Shown here piece by piece: positions 55,120 through 62,876 of a stretch of 64,000 bases of DNA; position 1 is the first letter of the stretch, and each line of letters begins with the position of its first letter. This stretch comes from Lentzea pudingi (GTDB taxonomy: Bacteria > Actinomycetota > Actinomycetes > Mycobacteriales > Pseudonocardiaceae): contig NZ_BMNC01000001.1 of NCBI RefSeq assembly GCF_014646255.1, positions 248,001-312,000 on the forward strand, written 5' to 3'. The notes below the pieces were generated by a model. That model had not been told where the DNA came from. It did no database searches and saw only the letters and a program-made list of their open reading frames with translations. The translations under genes and the position numbers were made by a program.

Positions 55120-56573
55120 GAGGTCCTCCTGCGCGGCGCGGTGATCGCGAGAACCGCCATGTCGTCGTGTGCTCCTCCGCCGATCCAGTGCGAGGCGAGC
55201 ATGTGCACGTGTTCGACGAGCGCCTCGGCCGGCATGCCGCCGCAGCCCGTCAACGCGCGGCGCAGCCGGTCCTCGCCGAACTCCTCGTCGCCGAGCGGGC
55301 CGCCGCAGGCCTCGGTGATGCCGTCGGTGTAGAGCAGGCACGAGTCGCCCGGCGCCAGCACGACCTCGTCCGTCGCCGTTACGATCCGCGGCAGGATGCC
55401 GACGAGCGTGCCCTTGGTGGCGGCCACCTCGACGGCGCCGCTGGCCCGCACGATCAGCGGTGGCAGGTGCCCGCCCGAGGTCAGCGTGACGTGCAGGCCC
55501 TCGTCCACCGGGCGGACGGTGCCGACGACGGTGGTGATGAAACGCGACTCGTCCGTCGTGAGCAGCGCCTGGTTGAGGGCGTGCAGCATCTTGTCGTGGT
55601 CGGTCACGACCTGCAGGAGCGCGTGCACGGCCGTGCGGACCTTGCCGGTCTGCGCCGCCGCGTCGAGACCCTTGCCGCAGACGTCGCCGAGCACGACGAA
55701 CAGCTGGTCGTCCGGCAGTTCGTGGACGTCGTAGAAGTCGCCGCCGACATGTTCGGTGTCGCCAGACGCGCGGTAGCGACCGGCCAGTTCGACGTGCTCG
55801 TAGCGGCGCAGCGCGGGCGGCAGCAGGTCGCGGGTCAGCCGTTCGGTGATCACGGCCTGCTGGGTGAACAGGCTCGCCGCCGAGATCGCCACGCCCGCAC
55901 GGGAGGCGAACAGCCGCGCGAACGCCTCCTCGCCCTCGCTGAACCGCTCACCCCGCCTCATCAGGATCAACGCCCCGGCGGGCACGCCGTGACCGGGCAG
56001 GGGCGTCACCACGATCGACGACACGTCCCGGGCCAGCCACTCCGGCGCCACGGCCGGGTCGATCCACTGCGACGGCACGGGCGGGAAGCCGCGCAGCACC
56101 TCGCTGAGCCCCGCCACCGCCTCGACGTCGACGTGCCGCAGCTCGTACGTGGGCGGCTCACCCCGGCGGCAGCGCGTGACGGGGTGCCCGTCGACCGACG
56201 GCGGCGCGATCACCAGCACCTCGTCCGCGAGGTGGGCGGCGGCCAGCTCGGCCACGACGGTCATGCACCGCTCGGGGTTGAGGGACATCATCAGGGCGCC
56301 GGACATCCGCGTCAGCAGCGCGGCCCGCTCGCGTTCCAGCAGCAGGTCCGTCTCGTCCAGCAGCCACCAGGTGGCGGAGCCGTCCTCGTTGTCGGCCCGG
56401 TGCACGGCATAGCTGCGTTCCGCGACGCTCACGGTCTCGCCGTGCCGCCAGTGCGGGGCGATCCGCTGGGGGAACAGGGACTTTGCGGCGTCGTTCATGC
56501 TGTGCACCGCACCGGAAGCGTCGATGACGAGCGCGGGGCACGGTGAACGCAACCAGCTGGAAACCGCGACCAC
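55116..56573 (-). CDS. PP2C (SpoIIE-type) phosphatase with GAF-like sensor
   Basis: The 485-residue protein starts with a short PAS-like domain (ALVIDASGAVHSMNDAAKSL). A GAF-like domain follows at ~90-235, then a SpoIIE phosphatase domain (~255-485). The latter has RYRASGDTEHVGGDFYDVHE, VLGDVCGKGLDAAA, TSGGHLPPLIV, LLYTDGITEA and GAHDDMAVLAI, the metal-binding Asp set. Such enzymes dephosphorylate STAS anti-sigma antagonists. It is coupled (GTGA) to the B12-binding protein gene. The STAS protein at 35.4 kb is a possible substrate, but other copies probably exist in the genome. Confidence 0.92.
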   Translation of the reverse strand: MVAVSSWLRSPCPALVIDASGAVHSMNDAAKSLFPQRIAPHWRHGETVSVAERSYAVHRADNEDGSATWWLLDETDLLLERERAALLTRMSGALMMSLNPERCMTVVAELAAAHLADEVLVIAPPSVDGHPVTRCRRGEPPTYELRHVDVEAVAGLSEVLRGFPPVPSQWIDPAVAPEWLARDVSSIVVTPLPGHGVPAGALILMRRGERFSEGEEAFARLFASRAGVAISAASLFTQQAVITERLTRDLLPPALRRYEHVELAGRYRASGDTEHVGGDFYDVHELPDDQLFVVLGDVCGKGLDAAAQTGKVRTAVHALLQVVTDHDKMLHALNQALLTTDESRFITTVVGTVRPVDEGLHVTLTSGGHLPPLIVRASGAVEVAATKGTLVGILPRIVTATDEVVLAPGDSCLLYTDGITEACGGPLGDEEFGEDRLRRALTGCGGMPAEALVEHVHMLASHWIGGGAHDDMAVLAITAPRRRTS

Positions 56574-56652
56574 GGTCGAATTGTGTCATCCGAAGCGGAT
56601 CAAGAACAACGTTTGAAGGCCCGCAGAGCGGGTAGCGGTCCTCAAAGGACGA

Positions 56653-57483
56653 TCACAGGGTCACCCTTCCGGTGATGCCGAGCACGGAGTTCCCGCCGAC
56701 CCAGATCTCGCCGCCGTCCTGGACGAGGTGGACCCGGCCCTTGCGGCCGAGCGCGGTGCCCTGCGCCGCGACGTACCTCGGCTGGGCGATCCCCGCCGGG
56801 ATGAGCCACTGGGCGATCGAGGCGTTGAGGCTGCCCGTCACCGGGTCCTCCTCGAACCGGCCGCCCTCGTTCACGAACGCCCGCACCTCGAACGCGGCCT
56901 CGCCCCCGTCGGGATGCGGCCCGACCAGGCCGATGCCGGTGAACTCGCCGAACCGCTGGTAGTCGGGCCGCACCGCGAGCACGGCCTCGGCGGAGTGCAG
57001 CAGCACCGCCACCCAGCCCGGTCCGTTGTCGGCCCACTGCGCGCCGGCGATCTCCTCCGGCGCGATCGCCAGGGCCGCGGCCAGGGCGGTGTGGTCCTCC
57101 ACCGGACCGCCGCGCAGCAGTGGCGGGGCGGCGAACGCGAGCCGCGACTCGTCGCGACGCACCTCCACGAGGCCGGCGCCGCACTCCTGCACCAGCCGGT
57201 CGGGGTCGCGCGGGGTGTGCCCGGCGGCCAGCCACGCGTGCGCCGAGCCGAGCGTCGGATGGCCCGCGAACGGCAGCTCGCGGCTCACCGTGAAGATCCT
57301 CACCCGGTAGTCGGCGGCAGGGTCCTCAGGCGGCAGGAGGAATGTCGTCTCGGCGAGGTTCGTCCAGTTCGCGAACGCCGCCATCTCCTCCGTGGACAGG
57401 CCCTCCGCGTCGTGCACGACAGCGAGCGCGTTGCCCTTCATGAACTCGTCGGTGAACACGTCGACCTGACTGAACGTCCGCAT
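56653..57483 (-). CDS. PhzF-family isomerase
   Basis: The 276-residue protein begins MRTFSQVDVFTDEFMKGNAL, with the GNALAVV block. The catalytic Glu45 lies in NLAETTFLLPP, and RIFTVSRELPFAGHPTLGSA and EDPVTGSLNASIAQWLI complete the two-domain fold. PhzF enzymes do isomerisations such as that of DHHA in phenazine synthesis; the natural substrate of most members is unknown. No phenazine cluster is nearby. It is a single gene on the minus strand, downstream of no clear operon partner. Start is the obvious ATG at 57483. Confidence 0.93.
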   Translation of the reverse strand: MRTFSQVDVFTDEFMKGNALAVVHDAEGLSTEEMAAFANWTNLAETTFLLPPEDPAADYRVRIFTVSRELPFAGHPTLGSAHAWLAAGHTPRDPDRLVQECGAGLVEVRRDESRLAFAAPPLLRGGPVEDHTALAAALAIAPEEIAGAQWADNGPGWVAVLLHSAEAVLAVRPDYQRFGEFTGIGLVGPHPDGGEAAFEVRAFVNEGGRFEEDPVTGSLNASIAQWLIPAGIAQPRYVAAQGTALGRKGRVHLVQDGGEIWVGGNSVLGITGRVTL

Positions 57484-57614
57484 ACCGCCACGCTAGTCAA
57501 TGGTGCGTGCCGACGTCTGACTCCGCTTCGGGGTGGGGGCCGCACACGTGGTGTGGTCCGGTTATCCGCTCTTAACCTCAAAAGCCTGTCCTGCCTGCAA
57601 TGACGGAGGCGCAC

Positions 57615-58843
57615 ATGCGATTGAGGAACGTGCTCGTGGCACTCGCGGCGGCCACCGGCCTGGCCGCTGCTTCCCTGTCGATCTCGCTCGCTGCGGTCCC
57701 GCCACCGCAGTCCGGCGCCCTCACCAAGTACGACGTCACCGGCACCTACGTCAGCGGGTTGTCGTCCGGCGGCTTCATGGCGAACCAGCTGCACGTCGCG
57801 TACTCCGGGCTGTTCCAGGGCGCGGGCATCTTCTCCGCCGGCGCCTACGACTGCGCGCAGAACAACCTCAACACCGCGCTCCTCGCGTGCATGGACACCC
57901 TCCAAGCCCGCAAGACGCCCGCCCAGCTGGAACAACTGACCCGCGACCGGGCGGCGGCGGGCACCCTCGACGCGCCGGCGAACCTGTCCGGCGACCCCGT
58001 CTGGCTCTTCCACGGCACCGCGGACGACACCGTCGCCCGCGTCGTGAACGACGACCTCGCCACCTACTACCGCGACTTCGGCGCGCGCGTCACCTACAAC
58101 AACACCAGCGCGGCCGGGCACGCGTGGGTCAGCCCGATCGGCCCGAACGCCTGCGGTGCCACGGCTTCGCCGTATGTCAACAAGTGCGGCACCTCCGACC
58201 CGGTCAAGGAGATGCTCGGGCACCTCTTCGGTTCGGTGAACCCGGCCACCTCGACGCTGTCCGGCAAGCTCGTCCAGTTCGACCAGGGCCAGTACGCACC
58301 CGGCGGCAACGCGGCGTCGATCAGCATGGGACGCGAGGGGTTCGCCTACGTGCCGCGGTCGTGCGAGACCGGGCCCTGCAAGCTGATGGTGACGCTGCAC
58401 GGGTGCTACCAGTACTTCGGACTGGTCGGCAACGCGTTGATGGACAAGGCCTATCTCAACGAGTACGCCGACACCAACAACATGATCGTGCTCTACCCGC
58501 AGGCCACCACGATGACCGGCAACCCCCGCGGCTGCTGGGACTGGTGGGGATACCAGTCGCCGCAGTACGCGCTCAAGTCCGGACCGCAGATGGCGGCAGT
58601 GGTGAACATGGTCAAGGCGTTGAGCACCGGCGGACCGTCGCCCACGACGACGACCATCACCACGACCCCGCCGACTCGGAATGCGTGACCGCGAGCAACT
58701 ACGCCCACACCGTCGCCGGCCGCGCCCACGTGACACTGGGCCAGACCTACGCGCTGGGCTCGAACCAGCCCCTCGGGCTGTGGAACACCTTCACCACCAG
58801 CGTGATCCGGCAGACCGCCCCGAACCACTGGGTGAGGTGCTGA
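57615..58843 (+). pseudogene. PHB-depolymerase-like secreted esterase, frameshifted near 58670
   Basis: From ATG 57615 a signal peptide (RNVLVALAAATGLAAASLSI) is followed by an alpha/beta-hydrolase. The nucleophile elbow is VSGLSSGGFMAN, with VWLFHGTADDTVARVVND and GCYQYFGLVGNALMDKAYLN later. After the Thr-rich linker (PSPTTTTITTT) the frame stops at 58688. The adjacent frame continues directly with CVTASNYAHTVAGRAHVTLG and ends NHWVRC at 58843, a normal C-terminal domain for this family. One base lost or gained near the C-run in CGACCCCGCC explains it. The catalytic domain is intact, so a truncated enzyme lacking the substrate-binding tail may still be made. A sequencing error cannot be excluded. 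Confidence 0.8.
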
Positions 58844-58856
58844 TCCACGAACGAAC

Positions 58857-58882
58857 GGGGTGGCGGCACACGCCGCCACCCC
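58857..58882. terminator. Bidirectional terminator hairpin
   Basis: Perfect 11-bp arms GGGGTGGCGGC (58857-58867) and GCCGCCACCCC (58872-58882) with loop ACAC sit between the convergent esterase and GH114 genes. Strength and position suit a shared terminator. Confidence 0.85.
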
Positions 58883-58890
58883 GGACCGCG

Positions 58891-59736
58891 TCAGCAGTGG
58901 TCGAACGCGTAACCGGACTGACCGGGCCCGACGAGGTAGCGGTCGCGCAACGTCGTGGTGGCCGGGGTGTCCGGGTCGTCGCACACGTCCTCGAACGTGC
59001 CGCGCAGGTCATCGGTGTACTCGATGTCCATCGTGCGCGAGCCGTACACGTCCGAATAGGACGAACACTCCTCCCAGCGGTGGCACTCCTCGGAGACCGC
59101 GAAGTCGAAACCGACCTCGGAGCGTCCGCGTGCGGCCTGCTCGGCGGAGTTCTTCTGGCCGATCGCGAGGCCCTTGGCGTGCGTGCGGTCGGCGAGCAGC
59201 TTCGCGTAGGCGAGGTTGTTGTTCACGCTCAGCTTGCCCTTGGAACGCAGGTAGGAGTCGAGGTTGTCCACCTCGACGGCCTTGAAGCCCTTGGCCGCGC
59301 ACTGGTCGAGGGTCCGGCCGATGATCGAGGCGAGCTCGGTGCGCTTCGCCGCCGTCGACGTGTCGAGCAGGAACTCGTCCGGCCAGTTCGGGTCGATGAT
59401 CGGCCTGCCGGACGAGTCCTTGAGCACCAGGTGCCCGCGCTGGTTCAGCCACACGTCGCGGTCGGCGGGCTGGGACTGGAACCCGTTGACGTAGCAGATG
59501 TTGTAGAGGCCGGCGGCGGGTGAGGCGGTGGCGTCGCGCGTCACCATCGTCACGCCGCGGGGAGGCGTGTACGCGGCACCGAGCTGGTAGTCGAGGACCG
59601 CGCCGGCCGGAGGGAGTTCGACCGCCGCGGCCGAGGTGTCCGCCTGGCTCGACGACGTCATCGGCCCGGCGACGCAGGCCGCGAGGGCGAGTGCGGTGAG
59701 GGCGGTCCCGGCCAGGGCGCGTGCAGGGGAGGTCAT
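58891..59736 (-). CDS. GH114-type endo-alpha-1,4-polygalactosaminidase-like lipoprotein
   Basis: The 281-residue protein has a lipoprotein signal ending in LALAAC (Cys21). The TIM-barrel-like fold of GH114 (glycoside-hydrolase family of Ega3-like enzymes) follows: VLDYQLGAAY, GLYNICYVNGFQSQPADR, FLLDTSTAAKRTELASIIGR, AAKGFKAVEVDNLDSYLRSKG and SEVGFDFAVSEECHRWEEC. The acidic residues in VDNLD and SEEC fit the proposed active site. It would cleave galactosaminoglycan-like polymers outside the cell. It is divergent from the second sugar ABC operon, so released sugars could be imported by it. Confidence 0.88.
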   Translation of the reverse strand: MTSPARALAGTALTALALAACVAGPMTSSSQADTSAAAVELPPAGAVLDYQLGAAYTPPRGVTMVTRDATASPAAGLYNICYVNGFQSQPADRDVWLNQRGHLVLKDSSGRPIIDPNWPDEFLLDTSTAAKRTELASIIGRTLDQCAAKGFKAVEVDNLDSYLRSKGKLSVNNNLAYAKLLADRTHAKGLAIGQKNSAEQAARGRSEVGFDFAVSEECHRWEECSSYSDVYGSRTMDIEYTDDLRGTFEDVCDDPDTPATTTLRDRYLVGPGQSGYAFDHC

Positions 59737-59754
59737 AGGCGCCTTACTCCTTGA

Positions 59755-59870
59755 TCGCTCATGAATGGTGATTGAGTGTGAGCGACTCTAGCGAGATCAG
59801 GCCTGTGCGGCTAGAAAGCAATCTCAATCGGTCACGGTGCTTGCGTGTTTGAGCGATTCACGCTTAGTGT
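59755..59870 (+). promoter_or_regulatory. Promoter and repeated TGAGCGA motif between GH114 and ABC operon
   Basis: TTGCGT (59841-59846) and TAGTGT (59865-59870), 18 bp apart, form a promoter for the ABC operon. The heptamer TGAGCGA occurs at 59779-59785 and at 59850-59856, the latter inside the promoter spacer. Its complement, TCGCTCA, lies at 59755-59761. These look like sites for one regulator covering both divergent genes. The regulator is not identified in the window. Confidence 0.55.
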
Positions 59871-59909
59871 CCCCGACCACACAGCCGCACCCACCCCTGA
59901 GGAGTCGAC

Positions 59910-61178
59910 GTGGCACACGGCAGAGGGCTGAGCCGCCGGACGGTGCTGACCATGGGCGCCGCGCTCGTCATGACGGCGGCGTGCGGCACGGGCTCCGGCG
60001 GTGACGGCAAGGTGAAGGTGTGGCACGGCTACACCGACAAGGAGGCCGCGGCGTTCGACAAGCTCGCGGCGCGCTGGAACACCACGCACCCCGACCAGCA
60101 GGTCGAGCTGGTGTTCAACGGCGGCAACGACAACGCGCTGCAGAAGACGCTGGCGTCGTTCGCCTCGGGCAACCCGCCGGAGGTCGCCTACCAGTACGGC
60201 TCCTCGATCACCGGGCTCACCGGCCGCCCGCAGACGCAGGACCTCACCGACCTGCTGCGCGGCGACGCGGCGTTCGGCTGGGACGACCTCTTCCCGGCGG
60301 GCCGCGAGGCCGCGACCGTCGACGGCAAGATCTACGGCGTTCCCGCCCTCGTCGACAACCTCTCGCTCGTCTACAACAAGAAGCTCTTCGACGAGGCCGA
60401 GATCGCACACCCCACCGAGTCCTGGACGTGGGACGACTTCCGCTCGGCCGCGCGGAAGCTCAGCGGTGACGGCAGGTTCGGCTGGGCGTACGTCAACGAC
60501 GGCACCGAGGACACGGTGTGGCGGTTCCTCGCCCTGCTCTGGCAGGCGGGCGGCGACCTGCTGGCCGCGGACGGCAAGAAGGCCGCGTTCGACTCGGACG
60601 CCGGGCTGCAGGCCATGCGGCTGTTGCGGGACATGGCCGTCACGGACAAGTCCGTGTACCTGGACGCGGGGGACCAGCAGTACCTCAACCTCTTCAACTC
60701 CGGCCGCGTCGCGATGCTGTGGACCGGGCCGTGGGACCTCGGTTCGATCAACGAGGACGTGTCGTACGGTGTGCAGATCCTGCCGGGCAGGGTCACCCAC
60801 GCGACGATCGCCGGGCCGGACACGTTCGTCGTGTTCGGTGACAACGGCCGCACGAAGGCGCTGCCGTTCCTGAAGTGGCTGCTCTCCGCGGAGATCCACC
60901 TCGAGTTCGCGATGGAGACCGGTCACCTGCCGATCCGCCAGTCCGAGGTGGACCTCTCCGGCTACGCCGAGTTCGAGGCCAAGTACCCCGGTACCAAGGT
61001 GTTCGTCGACAACCTCGCGAAGAACGTCACGAAGTCCCGGCCCAACATCCCGCAGTACCCCAAGATCTCGCAGGTGCTGGGCACCGCCGTGCAGTCCGTC
61101 CTGCTCGGTCAGGCCGAACCGGAGGCCGCGCTGGCGCAGTCCCGCGGCGAGGTCGACCAGGCGCTGGCGGGATCGTGA
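59910..61178 (+). CDS. Sugar-binding lipoprotein (Tat-type signal) of ABC transporter
   Basis: The 422-residue protein has a twin-arginine signal, GRGLSRRTVLTMGAALVM, ending in a lipobox with Cys25. A family 1 solute-binding fold follows: KVWHGYTDKEAAAFDKLAAR, GKIYGVPALVDNLSLVYNKK, WTWDDFRSAARKL and LWTGPWDLGSINED. It should deliver a galactoside or oligosaccharide to the permeases encoded next. GTG at 59910 has GAGGAG upstream. Its stop overlaps the first permease (GTGA). No ATPase gene is present in this operon within the window. Confidence 0.92.
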   Translation: MAHGRGLSRRTVLTMGAALVMTAACGTGSGGDGKVKVWHGYTDKEAAAFDKLAARWNTTHPDQQVELVFNGGNDNALQKTLASFASGNPPEVAYQYGSSITGLTGRPQTQDLTDLLRGDAAFGWDDLFPAGREAATVDGKIYGVPALVDNLSLVYNKKLFDEAEIAHPTESWTWDDFRSAARKLSGDGRFGWAYVNDGTEDTVWRFLALLWQAGGDLLAADGKKAAFDSDAGLQAMRLLRDMAVTDKSVYLDAGDQQYLNLFNSGRVAMLWTGPWDLGSINEDVSYGVQILPGRVTHATIAGPDTFVVFGDNGRTKALPFLKWLLSAEIHLEFAMETGHLPIRQSEVDLSGYAEFEAKYPGTKVFVDNLAKNVTKSRPNIPQYPKISQVLGTAVQSVLLGQAEPEAALAQSRGEVDQALAGS

Positions 61179-62062
61179 CGCTCGACCGCCGCAAGCTCGC
61201 CGACCACGCCGCCGGGTGGGGGTTCGCCGCCCCCGCCGTGGTGCTGATCGGGGTGTTCGGACTCGTCCCCGTCGTGTGGTCGTTCGCGCTCTCCTTCCAG
61301 CACACCGACCTCACCTCGCCCGGCACGTTCGCGGGCGGCGAGAACTACGCCAAGCTCGTCGCCGACCCGCTGTTCTGGGACGCCGCCCGCCGCACGCTCG
61401 TCTACGTGGCACTGTTCGTGCCGGTCACGCTCGCGCTCGCCCTGCCGATAGCGGTGATGCTCAACCAGCGGATCCGCGGCGTCGTGCTGTACCGGCTCGC
61501 CGTGTCCGTGCCCCTGGTGACGTCCACGGTCGCGACCGGCATCATGTTCAGCTGGCTGGCGAACCCGCAGTTCGGGCTGGTCAACGCCGCGCTCGACGCG
61601 GTCGGGCTGCCCAAGCAGGGCTTCTTCTCCGATCCCGGTCAGGCGTTGTTCGCCGTGGTCGCGATGACGGTGTGGGGCTGGCTCGGGTTCGCGGTCATCA
61701 TCTACCTGGCCGCGTTGCAGAACGTGCCGAGGGACCTGCTCGAAGCGTCCTCTTTGGACGGATGCGGCCGTGCGCGCTCGTTCTGGCACGTCGAGCTGCC
61801 GCTGGTGTCGCCCGCCACCGGGTTCCTGCTGGTGTGGCTCACGATCAACGGCCTGCAGCTCTTCGACGCGGTGTACGTGACGACCAAGGGCGGGCCGCTC
61901 CGCGCGACCACCGTGCTCGTCTACCACCTCTACAACGAGGCCTTCGTGAGCTTCGACGGCGGCTACGCGGCGGCCATCGGCTGTGCGGTCTTCGTGCTGA
62001 TCGCCGCGTTCACCCTCCTGCAGTTGCGGTTCAACCGCCGGTCCCACTACGAGGTTCGATGA
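61175..62062 (+). CDS. ABC sugar permease (MalF/UgpA type)
   Basis: The 295-residue permease has six membrane helices, from GFAAPAVVLIGVFGLVPVVW to CAVFVLIAAFTLLQLRF, and the EAA loop NVPRDLLEASSLDGCGRARS. It is of normal length, unlike the insertion-bearing permease at 23.9 kb. GTG start overlaps the binding-protein stop and the gene overlaps the next permease (ATGA). It forms the transport channel with that permease, probably powered by a shared MsiK-type ATPase such as the one at 21.4 kb. Confidence 0.92.
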   Translation: MTLDRRKLADHAAGWGFAAPAVVLIGVFGLVPVVWSFALSFQHTDLTSPGTFAGGENYAKLVADPLFWDAARRTLVYVALFVPVTLALALPIAVMLNQRIRGVVLYRLAVSVPLVTSTVATGIMFSWLANPQFGLVNAALDAVGLPKQGFFSDPGQALFAVVAMTVWGWLGFAVIIYLAALQNVPRDLLEASSLDGCGRARSFWHVELPLVSPATGFLLVWLTINGLQLFDAVYVTTKGGPLRATTVLVYHLYNEAFVSFDGGYAAAIGCAVFVLIAAFTLLQLRFNRRSHYEVR

Positions 62063-62865
62063 GAAGGCCCAGCGCACTGCACCTGGTCCTGCTGCCGCTC
62101 TCGGTCGTGATGGTCACGCCCCTGGTCTGGATGCTGCTGGTGTCGGTGTCCACCCAGGCGGAGTCGCGCAGGTTCCCCCCGGGGCTCCCCAGCGGGATCG
62201 AGTGGGAGAACTACCTGGCGGCGATGCGGGACGCGCCACTGGGGTCGTGGCTGGTCAACAGCTTCGTGGTGTCCGTCGTCTGCGTGGCCGGCAACCTGGT
62301 GCTCTGCTCGCTCGCGGGGTACGCCTTCGCCCGCATCCGGTTCCTCGGCGGCAGGGTCGCGTTCTTCCTGATGCTCGCGACGCTGATGGTGCCGTTCCAG
62401 ATCGTCATGCTGCCGTTGCTGATCATGATGCGGTCGCTGGGGCTGGTCGACACGCTCGGCGCGTTGATCGCGCCCAACCTGGCCACCGCGTTCGGCGTGT
62501 TCCTGATGCGGCAGTTCTTCACCACGCTGCCCCGCGAGCTGGAGGAGGCCGCGCGGATCGACGGCGCGAGCAGGCTGCGGACGTTGCTGCAGGTGCTGCT
62601 GCCGTTGATGCGCCCGACTCTCGCGACCCTCGCGGTGCTCACGTTCCTGCAGACCTGGAACGACTTCCTGTGGCCGTTGATCGTCGTGCAGAGTCCGGAC
62701 GCGATGACCGTCCAACTGGGACTGCAGAGCTTCCAGGGAGCGCACACCACGAACTGGCCGAAGCTCATGGCCGGCACGGTGCTCAGCCAGCTGCCCGTCC
62801 TGCTCGTCTTCTTCTTCGCCCAGCGGTTCTTCGTGCGGTCGGTGGCCGCGGCGGGCATCAAGTGA
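62059..62865 (+). CDS. ABC sugar permease (MalG/UgpE type)
   Basis: A 268-residue permease with six membrane helices and the EAA loop TLPRELEEAARIDGASRLRT. The ending FAQRFFVRSVAAAGIK is standard for this family. ATG 62059 overlaps the previous stop. The GH4 gene follows after 11 bp, completing a binding protein-permease-permease-hydrolase operon. Confidence 0.92.
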   Translation: MRRPSALHLVLLPLSVVMVTPLVWMLLVSVSTQAESRRFPPGLPSGIEWENYLAAMRDAPLGSWLVNSFVVSVVCVAGNLVLCSLAGYAFARIRFLGGRVAFFLMLATLMVPFQIVMLPLLIMMRSLGLVDTLGALIAPNLATAFGVFLMRQFFTTLPRELEEAARIDGASRLRTLLQVLLPLMRPTLATLAVLTFLQTWNDFLWPLIVVQSPDAMTVQLGLQSFQGAHTTNWPKLMAGTVLSQLPVLLVFFFAQRFFVRSVAAAGIK

Positions 62866-62876
62866 AAGGCTCTCCC

